A stretch of 64,000 nucleotides of DNA from Melaminivora jejuensis (GCF_017811175.1 NZ_JACWIJ010000002.1:1922001-1986000), one strand, 5' to 3'. Counted from the stretch's first letter, positions 18,584 through 31,036 are shown. Program-made: numbers and translations. The notes: a model not told the origin generated them from the sequence alone.

Positions 18584-19806
18584 GCGCCGCGAGTGTGCCG
18601 CAGCCGCGCGGCGATGTCCGCCACCAGCTGGCGCGCCAGCTCGATCTTGGAGGCGCGCGGCAGCTCGCGGTGGCCGCCTGCGTCCACCAGCAGCAGGGCG
18701 TTGTCGTCCTGGCCGAAGGTGTCCGGGCCGATGTTGCCCACCAGCAGCGGTACGCCCTTGCGTGCGCGCTTGGCGGCCGCGTGCTCCAGCAGGTTCTCGC
18801 TCTCGGCGGCAAAGCCCACGCAGTACAGCTGGCCGCTTTGCGCGCGCGCCGAGGCCGCCACGCTGGCCAGGATGTCCGGGTTCTCGACGAAGGCCAGCGT
18901 CGGCACCTGGCCGGAGCCGTCCTTCTTGATCTTGTGCTCGGCACTGCTGGCCGGGCGCCAGTCGGCCACTGCCGCAGTCGCTATGAAAATACTAGCTTTC
19001 TGCGCTTGACTGGTAACGGTTTCAAGCATTTTTCTTGCTGAATCGACAGGAATGCGCCGCACCCCGCGCGGCGTCGGCAGATGCACCGGGCCGGACACCA
19101 GCGTGACCTCCGCGCCGGCCTGGCGTGCAGCGCGGGCGATGGCAAAGCCCATCTTGCCGCTGGACAGGTTGGTGATGCCGCGCACCGGGTCGATGGCTTC
19201 AAACGTCGGGCCGGCGGTGATCAGCACCTGCTCGCCGGCCAGCAGCTTGGGCGTGAAGAAGGCTGCCAGCTCCTCCATGATCTCGGCAGGCTCCAGCATC
19301 CGGCCATCGCCCGTCTCGCCGCAGGCCTGCTCGCCGCAGCCCACGCCCAGCACAGCGGCGCCGTCGCGCGCCACCTGCGCCAGGTTGCGCTGCGTGGCCG
19401 GGTGCGCCCACATCTCGCGGTTCATGGCCGGCGCCAGCAGCAGCGGCACCCGCTCGATGGGCCGCGCCAGGCACAGCAGGCTGAGCAGCTCGTCGCAGCG
19501 GCCCTGCGCCAGGCGGGCCAGAAAATCGGCGCTGCACGGCGCGATCAGCACCGCGTCGGCCTCGCGCGAGAGGTTGATGTGCGCCATGTTGTTGGCCTCG
19601 CGCGCATCCCACTGCGAGCCATAGACCGCGCGGCCCGACAGCGCCTGCATGGTCACCGGCGTGATGAACTGCTCGGCCGCCTCGGTCATGACGACCTGGA
19701 CGCTGGCGCCGGCCTTGGCCAGCAGCCGTACCAGTTCAGCCGATTTGTAACAGGCGATGCCGCCACTCAACCCCAGCACCAGGTGCTTGCCAGCCAGTAT
19801 TTGCAT
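18580..19806 (-). CDS. coaBC: Bifunctional phosphopantothenoylcysteine decarboxylase/synthetase
   Basis: Makes 4'-phosphopantetheine from phosphopantothenate and cysteine in coenzyme A synthesis. The 408-residue fusion has the flavin CoaC domain (~1-185: [36 protein letters not shown]) and the CoaB domain (~190-400: [33 protein letters not shown]). I chose the ATG at 19806, where the conserved [16 protein letters not shown] begins. The dispersed repeat sits in frame within CoaB ([14 protein letters not shown], 18982-19033), just before the conserved AAVADW. The stop overlaps dut. Confidence 0.95.
   Translation of the reverse strand: MQILAGKHLVLGLSGGIACYKSAELVRLLAKAGASVQVVMTEAAEQFITPVTMQALSGRAVYGSQWDAREANNMAHINLSREADAVLIAPCSADFLARLAQGRCDELLSLLCLARPIERVPLLLAPAMNREMWAHPATQRNLAQVARDGAAVLGVGCGEQACGETGDGRMLEPAEIMEELAAFFTPKLLAGEQVLITAGPTFEAIDPVRGITNLSSGKMGFAIARAARQAGAEVTLVSGPVHLPTPRGVRRIPVDSARKMLETVTSQAQKASIFIATAAVADWRPASSAEHKIKKDGSGQVPTLAFVENPDILASVAASARAQSGQLYCVGFAAESENLLEHAAAKRARKGVPLLVGNIGPDTFGQDDNALLLVDAGGHRELPRASKIELARQLVADIAARLRHTRGA
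18982..19033 (+). repeat. Dispersed repeat, copy 4 (in frame inside coaBC)
   Basis: The plus strand reads ATACTAGCTTTCTGCGCTTG; the coding (minus) strand carries CAAGCGCAGAAAGCTAG, translated QAQKASIFI. It is in the sense orientation of the gene and in the same frame as the other four genic copies. Confidence 0.7.
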
Positions 19807-19819
19807 CGGGGCAATGTAG

Positions 19820-21664
<1,845 letters not shown>

Positions 21665-21689
21665 GCCGGCACCAACCAGGACATCCGAC

Positions 21690-22547
21690 ATGCAACTGTG
21701 CGGCTTCCCCGTCGGCCTCAAGCACCCCTTCTTCCTGATCGCCGGCCCCTGCGTGGTCGAATCCGAGCAGCTGCAGCTGGACGTGGCCGGCCAGCTCAAG
21801 GACATCACCGCCTCGCTGGGCATCCCCTTCATCTTCAAGAGCAGCTTCGATAAGGCCAACCGCAGCTCGGGCACCAGCTTTCGCGGCCCGGGCATGGAGC
21901 GCGGCCTGGAGATCCTGGCCCGGGTGAAAAAAGACATCGGCGTGCCGGTGCTGACCGACGTGCATACCGAGGCCGAAGTGCCCCACGTGGCAGCGGTGGT
22001 GGACGTGCTGCAGACGCCGGCTTTTCTGTGCCGCCAGACCGACTTCATCCGCGCCGTGGCGCAATCGGGCAAGCCGGTCAACATCAAGAAGGGCCAGTTC
22101 CTGGCGCCCGGCGACATGAAGAACGTGATCGACAAGGCCCGTGCCGCCGCACGCGAGGCCGGTCTGTCCGAAGACCGCTTCATGGCCTGCGAACGCGGTG
22201 CGAGCTTCGGCTACAACAACCTGGTCAGCGACATGCGCAGCCTGGTCATCATGCGGGACTCGGGCGCACCCGTGGTGTTCGACGCCACGCACAGCGTGCA
22301 ACTGCCCGGCGGCCAGGGCACGAGCAGCGGCGGGATGCGCGAGATGGTGCCACCGCTGGCGCGCGCCGCCGTCGCCGTGGGCGTGGCCGGGCTGTTTATG
22401 GAAACCCACCCCGACCCGTGCAACGCCCTGTCCGACGGGCCCAACGCCGTGCCACTGCGGCACATGCGCGCGCTGCTGGCCAGCCTGGTGCAGCTCGATG
22501 CCGTGGCCAAGAAAAGCGGCTTTCTGGAAAACGACTTTGGAGCCTGA
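21690..22547 (+). CDS. kdsA: 3-deoxy-8-phosphooctulonate synthase
   Basis: Makes KDO-8-phosphate from arabinose 5-phosphate and PEP for lipopolysaccharide core synthesis. The 285-residue barrel shows [13 protein letters not shown] (~15-27), [20 protein letters not shown] (~47-66) and the late FMETHPDP with conserved histidine. All is in one frame and of the right length. It lies 25 bp after pyrG. Confidence 0.97.
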   Translation: MQLCGFPVGLKHPFFLIAGPCVVESEQLQLDVAGQLKDITASLGIPFIFKSSFDKANRSSGTSFRGPGMERGLEILARVKKDIGVPVLTDVHTEAEVPHVAAVVDVLQTPAFLCRQTDFIRAVAQSGKPVNIKKGQFLAPGDMKNVIDKARAAAREAGLSEDRFMACERGASFGYNNLVSDMRSLVIMRDSGAPVVFDATHSVQLPGGQGTSSGGMREMVPPLARAAVAVGVAGLFMETHPDPCNALSDGPNAVPLRHMRALLASLVQLDAVAKKSGFLENDFGA

Positions 22548-22551
22548 CGCC

Positions 22552-22842
22552 ATGCCCGCCGGATACATCATTGCCTCGGTCAGCGTGACCAACCCGCAGC
22601 AATACGAGGAGTACAAGCGCTGGAGCACCGAGGCCATCCGCACGCACGGCGCCGAAGTCTGCGTGCGCGGCGGCAAGGTCGAGGTGCTGGAGGGTGACTG
22701 GAACCCGCAGCGCACCGTGATCCTGAAGTTCGCCAGCTTCGAGGCCGCACTGGCCTTCCACGACTCGCCCGAATACCGCAAGGCGCGCGCCGCCCGCGAG
22801 GGCGCGGCCATCATGCACATGGTCTGCGTCGAGGGCGTCTGA
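22552..22842 (+). CDS. DUF1330 family protein
   Basis: 96-residue protein with the dimeric alpha/beta-barrel fold of DUF1330 (related to the EthD/NIPSNAP group). Visible features are YIIASVSVTNPQQYEEYKRW, the loop VRGGKVEVLEGDW and the C-terminal FHDSPEYRKARAAREGAA. The ATG at 22552 is 4 bp after the kdsA stop, so it belongs to that operon. No reaction is known for this family. It commonly sits between kdsA and eno in Comamonadaceae. Confidence 0.88.
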   Translation: MPAGYIIASVSVTNPQQYEEYKRWSTEAIRTHGAEVCVRGGKVEVLEGDWNPQRTVILKFASFEAALAFHDSPEYRKARAAREGAAIMHMVCVEGV

Positions 22843-24291
<1,449 letters not shown>

Positions 24292-24358
24292 CGCGCAGCC
24301 AGGCGCCTTGCTGCCCTCCTGCCCTCCCGCCCACTTGGCTTGACCGCTCACTGCACCC

Positions 24359-24646
24359 GTGGCCACACGCACTGTCGCGCTCTTGCTGCTCCTGTTGCTG
24401 CTGGGCATTCACATGCAGCTGTGGCAGGGGCGCGGCAGCATTCCGCAGGTGCGCGAGATGCGCAGCCAGCTGGCGGCCCAGCAGGCCGCCAATGCCCGGG
24501 CGCGCCAGGACAACGAGCGCCTGGCCGCCGAGGTGCAGGATTTGCGCGAGGGCCTGGAAATGGTCGAGGAGCGCGCCCGCACCGAGCTGGGCATGGTGCG
24601 CCAGGGTGAGATCTACGTCCAGGTCATGCCGGTGGCGCCGCGTTGA
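24359..24646 (+). CDS. ftsB: Cell division protein FtsB (septum formation initiator)
   Basis: 95-residue bitopic protein of the FtsQLB divisome complex. It has a short cytoplasmic start, one transmembrane helix (VALLLLLLLLGIHMQLW, ~6-22), a coiled coil of heptads (~30-70) and the conserved ERARTELGMVRQGEIYVQVM end. The start is GTG 24359. It follows eno by 67 bp, the standard place for ftsB. Confidence 0.93.
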   Translation: MATRTVALLLLLLLLGIHMQLWQGRGSIPQVREMRSQLAAQQAANARARQDNERLAAEVQDLREGLEMVEERARTELGMVRQGEIYVQVMPVAPR

Positions 24647-24707
24647 GGAAGGTCGAGCGTTTGGCGGGGGGCGTTGGGCGCTGGGCGTGAATGCCCACAA
24701 ACACGCA

Positions 24708-24722
24708 GAACGCTCAGCGTTC
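24708..24722. repeat. 15-bp palindrome between convergent genes
   Basis: GAACGCT-C-AGCGTTC is a perfect inverted repeat, flanked by GGCGTTGGGCGCTGGGCG. It lies between the convergent ftsB and biotin carboxylase genes. It has no T run, so it is only a weak candidate for a terminator. Confidence 0.35.
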
Positions 24723-24737
24723 AACGCACAACCGCCC

Positions 24738-26519
24738 TCACCCCCCGGCCTGCGCGCCCGCCGCCTGGATGCGCGCCAGGCTCTGGCCAGCCTGCAGCGC
24801 GCTGCCGACTTCGGCCAGGCATTGCAGGATGCCGGCCTGCGGGGCGGCCACCGATGTCTCCATCTTCATCGCTTCCAGCACGGCAATCACCTCGCCGGCC
24901 TGCACGGCGTCGCCGCTGTGCCGGTGCCAGGCCACAAGGGTGCCGGCCAGGGGTGCCAATACCTCGCCCGGCGCAGCGGCAGCCCTCGGCGCCTGGGCCG
25001 GCGTCCCGGATGCGCCGCTCCCACCTCTTGCGCCACCCTCCTGGCCGGATACGCCAGCCAGCACCAGCCCCGCCGGCAACCCCAGTGCCACCCGCCGGCC
25101 ATCGATTTCGATGAAGGTGCGCAGCAGCGGCGCAGCCTCCTCTGGCCCGGGCCGGGCGGCAGGCTCCAGGTGCGCCGCCAGCTCGGTCTCGATCCAGCGC
25201 GTGTGGACGGCAAAGCCATCCTCGGCGGTGAAGGCCGCCTCCTGCAGCACCGCCCGGTGGAAGGGCAGCACCGTGGCCACGCCTTCGATGTGAAATTCGC
25301 GCAGCGCCCGGCGCGCCCGCGCCAACGCCTGCTCGCGCGTCGCCCCGGTCACGATCAGCTTGGCCAGCAGCGAGTCGAACACGCCCGGCACGCTGCTGCC
25401 CGCGGCCACCCCGCTGTCCAGGCGCACGCCCGGGCCGCTGGGCGCATCGAAGCGCGTGATGCGCCCGGGCGTGGGCAGGTAGCCACGTCCCGGGTCTTCG
25501 GCGTTGATGCGAAATTCGATGCTGTGGCCGCGCGCCGGCGGGGTCTGCGTCCAGGGCAGCGGCAGACCGTCGGCAATGCGCAACTGCTCCAGCACCAGAT
25601 CGACACCGGTGGTCTCCTCGGTCACCGGGTGCTCGACCTGCAGCCGGGTGTTGACCTCCAGGAAGGAAATCTGCCCGTTGCAGCCAAGCAGGAATTCCAC
25701 CGTGCCGGCGCTCTCGTAGCCGGCAGCGGCGCAGATGGCGCGCGCCGACTCGTGGATCTGCTGGCGCTGCTGCTCGCTCAGGAAAGGCGCGGGCGCCTCT
25801 TCCACCAGCTTTTGGTTGCGCCGCTGCAGCGAGCAGTCGCGCGTGCCCAGCACTAGCACCTGGCCATGCCGGTCGGCCAGCACCTGGGCTTCGATATGGC
25901 GCGGGCGATCCAGGAACTGCTCGACATAGCACTCGCCGCGCCCGAAGGCCGCCGTGGCCTCGCGCACGGCGGATTCGTACAGTTCGGCCACCTCGTCCAT
26001 GTGCCAGGCGACCTTCAGCCCCCGGCCACCGCCGCCGTGCGCCGCCTTGATGGCCACGGGCAGGCCGTGGGCGCGGGCAAAGGCCAGCACCTCATCGGCG
26101 CCTTGCACCGGGCCGGGCGTGCCGGCCACCAGGGGCGCGCCCACCTGCCGGGCGATGCGCCGCGCCGCCACCTTGTCGCCCAGGGCTTCGATGGCGGCAG
26201 GCGGCGGGCCGATCCAGACCAGGCCGGCAGCCTGCACGGCGCGGGCGAACTCGGCGCGCTCGGACAGAAAGCCGTAGCCGGGATGCACGGCATCGGCGCC
26301 GCTGCGCCGCGCGATGTCCAGCAGCTTGCCCATGTCCAGATAGGTCTCGGCGGGGCGCAGGCCCTGCAGCGCCCAGGCCTCGTCGGCGGCCTGTACGTGC
26401 AGGGCCTCGGCGTCCGGGTCGGCATAGACGGCGACCGAGCGCACGCCGTAGTCCCGGCAGGCGCGCGCGATGCGCACGGCGATCTCGCCGCGATTGGCGA
26501 TCAAGATTTTGCGAAGCAT
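24738..26519 (-). CDS. Biotin carboxylase with fused biotin carboxyl carrier domain
   Basis: 593-residue protein able to carboxylate its own biotin with ATP and bicarbonate. The ATP-grasp biotin carboxylase occupies ~1-450: [20 protein letters not shown], the glycine-rich [13 protein letters not shown], and [22 protein letters not shown] Pro/Ala linker leads to the BCCP domain at ~520-585 with the biotinylation site EAMKMETSV. No carboxyltransferase gene of the usual acyl-CoA type follows. It lies 33 bp after pxpBC, whose two domain types make up the carboxyltransferase of urea carboxylase. It may therefore be the carboxylating half of a split biotin enzyme rather than an acetyl- or propionyl-CoA carboxylase. 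Confidence 0.88.
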   Translation of the reverse strand: MLRKILIANRGEIAVRIARACRDYGVRSVAVYADPDAEALHVQAADEAWALQGLRPAETYLDMGKLLDIARRSGADAVHPGYGFLSERAEFARAVQAAGLVWIGPPPAAIEALGDKVAARRIARQVGAPLVAGTPGPVQGADEVLAFARAHGLPVAIKAAHGGGGRGLKVAWHMDEVAELYESAVREATAAFGRGECYVEQFLDRPRHIEAQVLADRHGQVLVLGTRDCSLQRRNQKLVEEAPAPFLSEQQRQQIHESARAICAAAGYESAGTVEFLLGCNGQISFLEVNTRLQVEHPVTEETTGVDLVLEQLRIADGLPLPWTQTPPARGHSIEFRINAEDPGRGYLPTPGRITRFDAPSGPGVRLDSGVAAGSSVPGVFDSLLAKLIVTGATREQALARARRALREFHIEGVATVLPFHRAVLQEAAFTAEDGFAVHTRWIETELAAHLEPAARPGPEEAAPLLRTFIEIDGRRVALGLPAGLVLAGVSGQEGGARGGSGASGTPAQAPRAAAAPGEVLAPLAGTLVAWHRHSGDAVQAGEVIAVLEAMKMETSVAAPQAGILQCLAEVGSALQAGQSLARIQAAGAQAGG

Positions 26520-26552
26520 GGCAGGCGTCCTTGTGGTTTTTTCGGGGTGTCT

Positions 26553-28229
26553 TCAGGCTGCCGGGGCAAACGGCGCAATCACGCGCAAGCGCAGCCGGCA
26601 GCCCACCGGGGTCTGCGCCGCCAGCGCCAGATGGTGGCTGGCCACCACGGCAATCACCGGGTAGCCCCCGGTCAGCGGATGGTCGGCCAGGAACAGCACG
26701 GGCTGGCCGTCGGCCGGCACCTGGATGGCGCCCGTGACCGTGCCCTCGCTGGGCAGCTCCTGCGGGCGGCTGCGCGCCAGCGGCTGCTGGCCGTGCAGGC
26801 GCATACCGACGCGGCTCGAACGCGGGGTGACCAGCCAGTCCTGCTCCTGCAGCAGCGCCAGCGCCTCGGGTGTGAACCAGTCGGTGCGCGGGCCGAGCAG
26901 CACGTCTAGCACCACGGCATCGCCCGCCCGGGGCCAATTGGGCAGGGCAGACGCGGGCGCCGGCTCCTGCACGGCGCGCAAGGCCTGCTGCGGCACGCCA
27001 GCGCCCACGGCCAGGCGTTGGCCGGCCTGCAGCGCTGGCGGGCCAATCTGCGCCAGCGTGTCGCTGGCACAGCTGCCCAGCACCGGCGCCACCTGCCAGC
27101 CGCCGCGCACGGCGACATAGCTGCGCACACCAGCCTCGGGCGCGGCCACGCTCAGCAGGTCGCCATCGTCGAGCGCAAGCGCCGTGTGGCTGGCCACAGG
27201 CCACTGCCGCCCATCGGCTGCCTGCAGCGTGAGCGCCACGCGCGCGCCGGTGACGGCCAGCGTCGTGCGGCCCTGGCTGCGCAGCTGCAGGCCGCCCAGC
27301 AGGCTCTCCAGCACGGCCTGATCGACCGGGTTGCCCACCAGGCGGTTGGCCAGGCGCATGGCCGGCGCATCCAGCGCCCCGGAGGGCGAGACGCCCAGCC
27401 CGGCCAGGCCGTGGCGGCCCGCGTCCTGCACCAGGGTCTGCAGGCCGGTAGCTACTATTTCAATAGCTGCTATCGCTTTCTGGTATTGGGTTTGAGGCGT
27501 TTTTGACTCAAAATCCTGGGCATTTTCCACATCTCCGGCCCCTTGTGCAGTGCGGCTGGGCAGACCAGGCAGGCTGATGTGCCGGCCCGCGCTGCACGCA
27601 TTGCGAAACTGCACCCGAAAGCCCGGTTGCACATAGGCCGGCTCGGCGCGCTGCAGATCCCACATGGGCACTTCGGTCACGCCGATGAGCTGCCAGCCGC
27701 CCGGGCTGGCGCCGGGATAGACGGCGCTGAAATCCCCGGCCAGCGCCACCGAGCCGGCGGGCACCCGCACGCGCGGCGAGGCCCGGCGCGGCAACTGAAA
27801 GCAGGGATGGCCACCGGTCAGATAGACGAAGCCCGGGGCAAAGCCGGCAAAGGCCGCCTGCCAGGGCTGGGCGGTGTGGCGCTCCATGACCTCGGCCACG
27901 CTGATGCCCAGCAGCTCGGCCACCTCGGGCAAATCCGCGCCGTCGTAGCGCACCGGGATCTCCACCAGCCGCCCGGGCGCGCCGGCATACGCCTGGCCGC
28001 CAGCTGCCACCTGCGCGGCGCGCGTGCGCAGCGCCGCCATCAGCTCGGGCAGCGCAACGAGGGCCTGGCGGTCGTAGTAGACCAGCAGGGTGCGGGCAGC
28101 AGGCACGACTTCACACACGCCCGGCAAGGGCTGGGCGCTGAGTGCGCGGTGCAGCGCCAGGGTATGCGCCAGATCGGGCAATTCGAGCAGCACGGCGCCA
28201 TCGCCGGCGGGCAGGAAACGCATGGACAT
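26553..28229 (-). CDS. Fused 5-oxoprolinase subunits B and C (PxpB-PxpC; KipI-KipA type)
   Basis: 558-residue protein joining two subunits that are separate in E. coli and Bacillus. The N-terminal ~1-215 is PxpB/KipI (MRFLPAGDGAVLLELPDL, FAGFAPGFVYLTGG, PRVRVPAGSVALAGDFSAVYP). The C-terminal ~250-558 is PxpC/KipA (TGLQTLVQDAGRHGLAGLGV, VGNPVDQAVLESLLGG, LADHPLTGGYPVIAVV). The pair with PxpA cleaves 5-oxoproline to glutamate using ATP. The linker between the domains contains the dispersed repeat in frame (TQYQKAIAAIEIVAT, 27450-27514), so the fusion junction and the repeat coincide. I start it at ATG 28229; 28223 is equally good. It is 7 bp after pxpA. Confidence 0.92.
   Translation of the reverse strand: MSMRFLPAGDGAVLLELPDLAHTLALHRALSAQPLPGVCEVVPAARTLLVYYDRQALVALPELMAALRTRAAQVAAGGQAYAGAPGRLVEIPVRYDGADLPEVAELLGISVAEVMERHTAQPWQAAFAGFAPGFVYLTGGHPCFQLPRRASPRVRVPAGSVALAGDFSAVYPGASPGGWQLIGVTEVPMWDLQRAEPAYVQPGFRVQFRNACSAGRHISLPGLPSRTAQGAGDVENAQDFESKTPQTQYQKAIAAIEIVATGLQTLVQDAGRHGLAGLGVSPSGALDAPAMRLANRLVGNPVDQAVLESLLGGLQLRSQGRTTLAVTGARVALTLQAADGRQWPVASHTALALDDGDLLSVAAPEAGVRSYVAVRGGWQVAPVLGSCASDTLAQIGPPALQAGQRLAVGAGVPQQALRAVQEPAPASALPNWPRAGDAVVLDVLLGPRTDWFTPEALALLQEQDWLVTPRSSRVGMRLHGQQPLARSRPQELPSEGTVTGAIQVPADGQPVLFLADHPLTGGYPVIAVVASHHLALAAQTPVGCRLRLRVIAPFAPAA
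27450..27514 (+). repeat. Dispersed repeat, copy 6 (at the PxpB-PxpC junction)
   Basis: The plus strand reads CTACTATTTCAATAGCTGC then TATCGCTTTCTGGTATTGGG; the coding strand reads ACCCAATACCAGAAAGCGAT, translated TQYQKAIAAIEI. It fills the interdomain linker, in sense orientation and the common frame. Confidence 0.7.
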
Positions 28230-28236
28230 TGCCAGC

Positions 28237-29001
28237 TCAGTCGGCAAAGGAGCGCAGCGCCACACCGGCCTGCGCCAGCCGCGCACGGATGCGGCGTGCC
28301 ATCTCCAGCGCACCGGGGCTGTCGCCGTGGACGCAGATGGAGTCGGCCTGCACGCGCACGCTGCGCCCGCTGATGGCTTCGATCTCGCCGCTTTGCACCA
28401 GCCGCAACATGCGCTCGGCCACGGCCTCGGCGTCGTGCAGCACGGCCCCGCCGTGGCGGCGCGCGACCAGGGTGCCGTCATCGTTGTAGGCCCGATCGGC
28501 AAAGGCCTCGGTCACCACGCGCAGGCCGCGTGCGCGCGCCCACTCGACCAGGGGCGAGCCGGCCAGCGCCATCAGCGCCAGGCTGGCGTCCACCGCCAGC
28601 ACGGCGCTGATGACGTCATCGGCCTGGCGCCGGTCGTGGGCGATGGTGTTGTACAGGGCGCCGTGCGGCTTGACGTAGCGCACCTGCGTGCCGGCCGCTG
28701 CCGCCAGGCCCTGCAGCGCGCCGATCTGGTAGATCACGTCGGCCACCAGCTCGGCGCTGCCCGGCTCCATGTTGCGCCGCCCGAAGCCGACCAGGTCGCG
28801 GTAGCCCACATGCGCGCCCACCGCCACGCCGCGCTGCGCCGCCGCGCGCAGGGTCTGCAAGATGCCGGCAGGGTCGCCCGCGTGGAAGCCGCAGGCCACG
28901 TTGGCGCTGGTCACGATGTCCAGCATGGCGGCATCGTCGCCCATGCGCCAGGGGCCGAAGCTCTCGCCCAGGTCGCTGTTGATGTCCATGGTGATGTCCA
29001 T
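28237..29001 (-). CDS. pxpA: 5-oxoprolinase subunit A (LamB/YcsF family)
   Basis: 254-residue subunit of the PxpABC 5-oxoprolinase, which recycles pyroglutamate. It has the family start [26 protein letters not shown] (~36-49), [15 protein letters not shown] (~70-84) and VKPHGALYN (~115-123). The ATG at 29001 is preceded by GGAGCAGCGA; the next ATG, at 28989, is an alternative. It heads the operon pxpA-pxpBC-biotin carboxylase, divergent from the GntR gene. A 25-bp perfect palindrome lies 26 bp upstream. Confidence 0.95.
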   Translation of the reverse strand: MDITMDINSDLGESFGPWRMGDDAAMLDIVTSANVACGFHAGDPAGILQTLRAAAQRGVAVGAHVGYRDLVGFGRRNMEPGSAELVADVIYQIGALQGLAAAAGTQVRYVKPHGALYNTIAHDRRQADDVISAVLAVDASLALMALAGSPLVEWARARGLRVVTEAFADRAYNDDGTLVARRHGGAVLHDAEAVAERMLRLVQSGEIEAISGRSVRVQADSICVHGDSPGALEMARRIRARLAQAGVALRSFAD

Positions 29002-29026
29002 TCGCTGCTCCGTTTTCACAAAAATC

Positions 29027-29051
29027 GGCATGATTGCTCAACAATCATGCC
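29027..29051. promoter_or_regulatory. Operator for the pxp operon (25-bp palindrome)
   Basis: GGCATGATTG and CAATCATGCC are perfect inverted repeats around CTCAA. They contain TTGCT-C-AACAA, almost the same as TTGTT-C-AACAA in front of the TRAP genes (29853-29867, read on the other strand). It lies between pxpA and the divergent GntR gene, the usual place for a GntR operator. Confidence 0.7.
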
Positions 29052-29116
29052 GCCAGCCTGTTCCGTCCGGCCCGCCTCAGCCGCTCCTGTCTGCAACTCC
29101 ACTGCACGCCCACGCC

Positions 29117-29788
29117 ATGCAATCCCGGCATTTTTCGACCCGTACCGAGGCCACCAGCCTGGCCGATACGGTCGCCGACACCATCCGCCAGCAGCTCATC
29201 CACGGCCAGTTGCGCGCCGGCCAGCATCTGTCCGAAGCGGCGCTGAGCCAGCAGCTCGACATCTCGCGCAACACCTTGCGCGAGGTGTTCCGCATCCTGA
29301 TCAAGGAGGGGCTGCTGCACCATGAACCCAACCGGGGCGTGTCGGTGGTCGTACCCTCGATGGCCGACATCATCGACATCTACCGCGTGCGCCGGCTCAT
29401 CGAGTGCCAGTCGCTGAAGAAGGCCTGGCCGCTGCACCCGGCGCACAAGCGTATGCGCCAGACCGTTGAGGAGGCCAGTGCCGCACGCGAGGCACGCGAC
29501 TGGCTGCGCGTGGGTTCGGCCAACATGGCTTTTCACGCCGCCATCGTGGCGCTGAGCGACAGCGAACGCCTGTCGGCCATGTTCGAGGACATCTGCGCCG
29601 AGCTGCGCCTGGCTTTTGGCCTGCTCGACGACCCCGAGTACCTGCACGCGCCCTACGTGGACTACAACGCGCGGCTGCTGCAGCTGTTCATGGACGGCCA
29701 GACGGCCGAGGCCGCGCGCGAACTGGAGGCCTACCTGGTGCAGTCCGAGCGTATGGTGCTGGCGGTCTATGCCAGGCAGGTGCAGTGA
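29117..29788 (+). CDS. GntR family transcriptional regulator (FCD type)
   Basis: 223-residue regulator. The winged helix-turn-helix spans ~12-75 (DTVADTIRQQLIHGQLRAGQ, ALSQQLDISRNTLREVFRIL). A FadR-type FCD effector domain follows (~85-215), with helices such as FHAAIVALSDSERLSAMFED. Its place between the divergent pxp operon and dctPQM, with similar palindromes before both, points to control of both in response to 5-oxoproline or a related organic acid. I start it at ATG 29117; longer in-frame readings upstream overlap pxpA on the other strand. Confidence 0.88.
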   Translation: MQSRHFSTRTEATSLADTVADTIRQQLIHGQLRAGQHLSEAALSQQLDISRNTLREVFRILIKEGLLHHEPNRGVSVVVPSMADIIDIYRVRRLIECQSLKKAWPLHPAHKRMRQTVEEASAAREARDWLRVGSANMAFHAAIVALSDSERLSAMFEDICAELRLAFGLLDDPEYLHAPYVDYNARLLQLFMDGQTAEAARELEAYLVQSERMVLAVYARQVQ

Positions 29789-29852
29789 GGGGTCTGGTGC
29801 CACGGTGGCGATGAGGAAAGAGCGAAAAGAGCAAAAAAAGCCTTGTCGCTTG

Positions 29853-29867
29853 TTTTGTTGAACAAAA
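29853..29867. promoter_or_regulatory. Operator before dctP, same motif as the pxp operator
   Basis: TTTTGTT-G-AACAAAA is a perfect odd palindrome. Its core, read on the minus strand, is TTGTTCAACAA, one base from TTGCTCAACAA in the pxp operator. Partial versions follow (CAACAAT near 29887, TTGTTGAA near 29921) in the AT-rich 264-bp leader of dctP. Confidence 0.6.
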
Positions 29868-29905
29868 TACCTAGTCTAGAGGTACAACAATAAGCTACAT
29901 CACCC

Positions 29906-29923
29906 ACAATAAATTTTTATTGT
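29906..29923. promoter_or_regulatory. AT-rich palindrome in the dctP leader
   Basis: ACAATAAA and TTTATTGT form a perfect inverted repeat around TT, in the otherwise GC-rich chromosome. It may be a further regulator site or a start region; I find no convincing -35/-10 pair around it. Confidence 0.4.
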
Positions 29924-30052
29924 TGAAAACCCCAATGGCGATTGCGGGGCGAGACTGCTAACTTCCAGCCGTCCGCACTCCGCCAGCACGGAGCGGCGTC
30001 GCAAGCGGCGTCCACCGGCGGCGGCTCTCGACCCACCCTCCGGAGACTTTTC

Positions 30053-31036
30053 ATGAAGCGTCGCATCCTCCTCAGCGCCACCGCAGTTCTGGCCGCCGCC
30101 GGTTTCGCGAGCGGGGCATCCGCCCAGACCAAGTGGGACTTCGCCACCGCCTACCCGGCGTTCAACTTCCACTCCAAGAACAACGAGCAGTTCGTCAAGG
30201 ACGTCGAGGCAGCCACCAGCGGCGCTCTCAAGATCACTCCGCACTTCGGTGCCTCGCTGTTCAAGATGCCCGACATCAAGCGCGCGGTGCAGACCGGCAA
30301 TGCGCACATGGGCGAGTTCTTCATGGTCAGCTTCCAAAACGAGCTGCCCCTGTTCGGCGCCGACGGCCTGCCCTTCCTGGCCGCCGACTACGACGATGCC
30401 TTCAGGCTCTACCAGGCACAAAAGCCGCAGATGCAAAAGCTGCTGGACAAGCAGGGCCAGATCCTGCTGTACGCCGTGGCCTGGCCGCCGCAAGGCATCT
30501 ACACCAAGAAACCCATCAACTCGGCCGCTGACCTCAAGGGCATGAAGTGGCGCGTGTATTCGCCCACCACGGCGCGCATCGGCGAGCTGGTGGGCGCGCA
30601 GCCCGTGACCATTCAGGAGGCCGAGCTGTCGCAGGCCCTGGCCACCGGCGTGATCGAAGGATTGATCACCTCCAGCGCCACCGGCGCGGACAACAAGCTG
30701 TTCGAGAACCTGAAGTACTACTACAACGTCCAGGCCTGGATCCCCAAGAACGCCGTGGTGGTCAACAAGAAGGCCTTCAACGCTCTGGACAAGGCGCAGC
30801 AGGACGCCGTGCTCAAGGCCGCCGCCGCTGCCGAGGAGCGCGGCTGGAAGGCTTCGCGCGAGGTCGATGCACGCGCGCTCGACACCCTGCGCCAGGGCGG
30901 CATGCAGGTCGAGCAGCCCTCGGCCCAGCTCAAGGCCGACCTGGCCCGGGTGGGTGACACCGTCATCAAGGAATGGCAGGACAAGGCCGGCGCCGAGGGC
31001 AAGGCGCTGCTCGACAGCTTCAAGGCCAGCAAGTAA
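30053..31036 (+). CDS. TRAP transporter substrate-binding protein (DctP family)
   Basis: Periplasmic receptor of a TRAP carrier, which brings in organic acids with a sodium gradient. The 327-residue precursor has a Sec signal (MKRRILLSATAVLAAAGFAS, cut after ASA). The DctP fold shows WDFATAYPAFNFHSKN, AQPVTIQEAELSQALATGVI and YYNVQAWIPKNAVVVNKKAF. The ATG at 30053 has a good ribosome site (CCGGAGACTTTTC). dctQ and dctM follow. Context suggests pyroglutamate or a related compound as ligand, but this is inferred. Confidence 0.93.
   Translation: MKRRILLSATAVLAAAGFASGASAQTKWDFATAYPAFNFHSKNNEQFVKDVEAATSGALKITPHFGASLFKMPDIKRAVQTGNAHMGEFFMVSFQNELPLFGADGLPFLAADYDDAFRLYQAQKPQMQKLLDKQGQILLYAVAWPPQGIYTKKPINSAADLKGMKWRVYSPTTARIGELVGAQPVTIQEAELSQALATGVIEGLITSSATGADNKLFENLKYYYNVQAWIPKNAVVVNKKAFNALDKAQQDAVLKAAAAAEERGWKASREVDARALDTLRQGGMQVEQPSAQLKADLARVGDTVIKEWQDKAGAEGKALLDSFKASK

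Noticed and set aside
24738..26519. Ordinary acetyl-, propionyl- or methylcrotonyl-CoA carboxylase alpha subunit
   Set aside because: No carboxyltransferase or acyl-CoA gene is linked; the operon is pxpA-pxpBC. The possibility remains but is not favoured by context.
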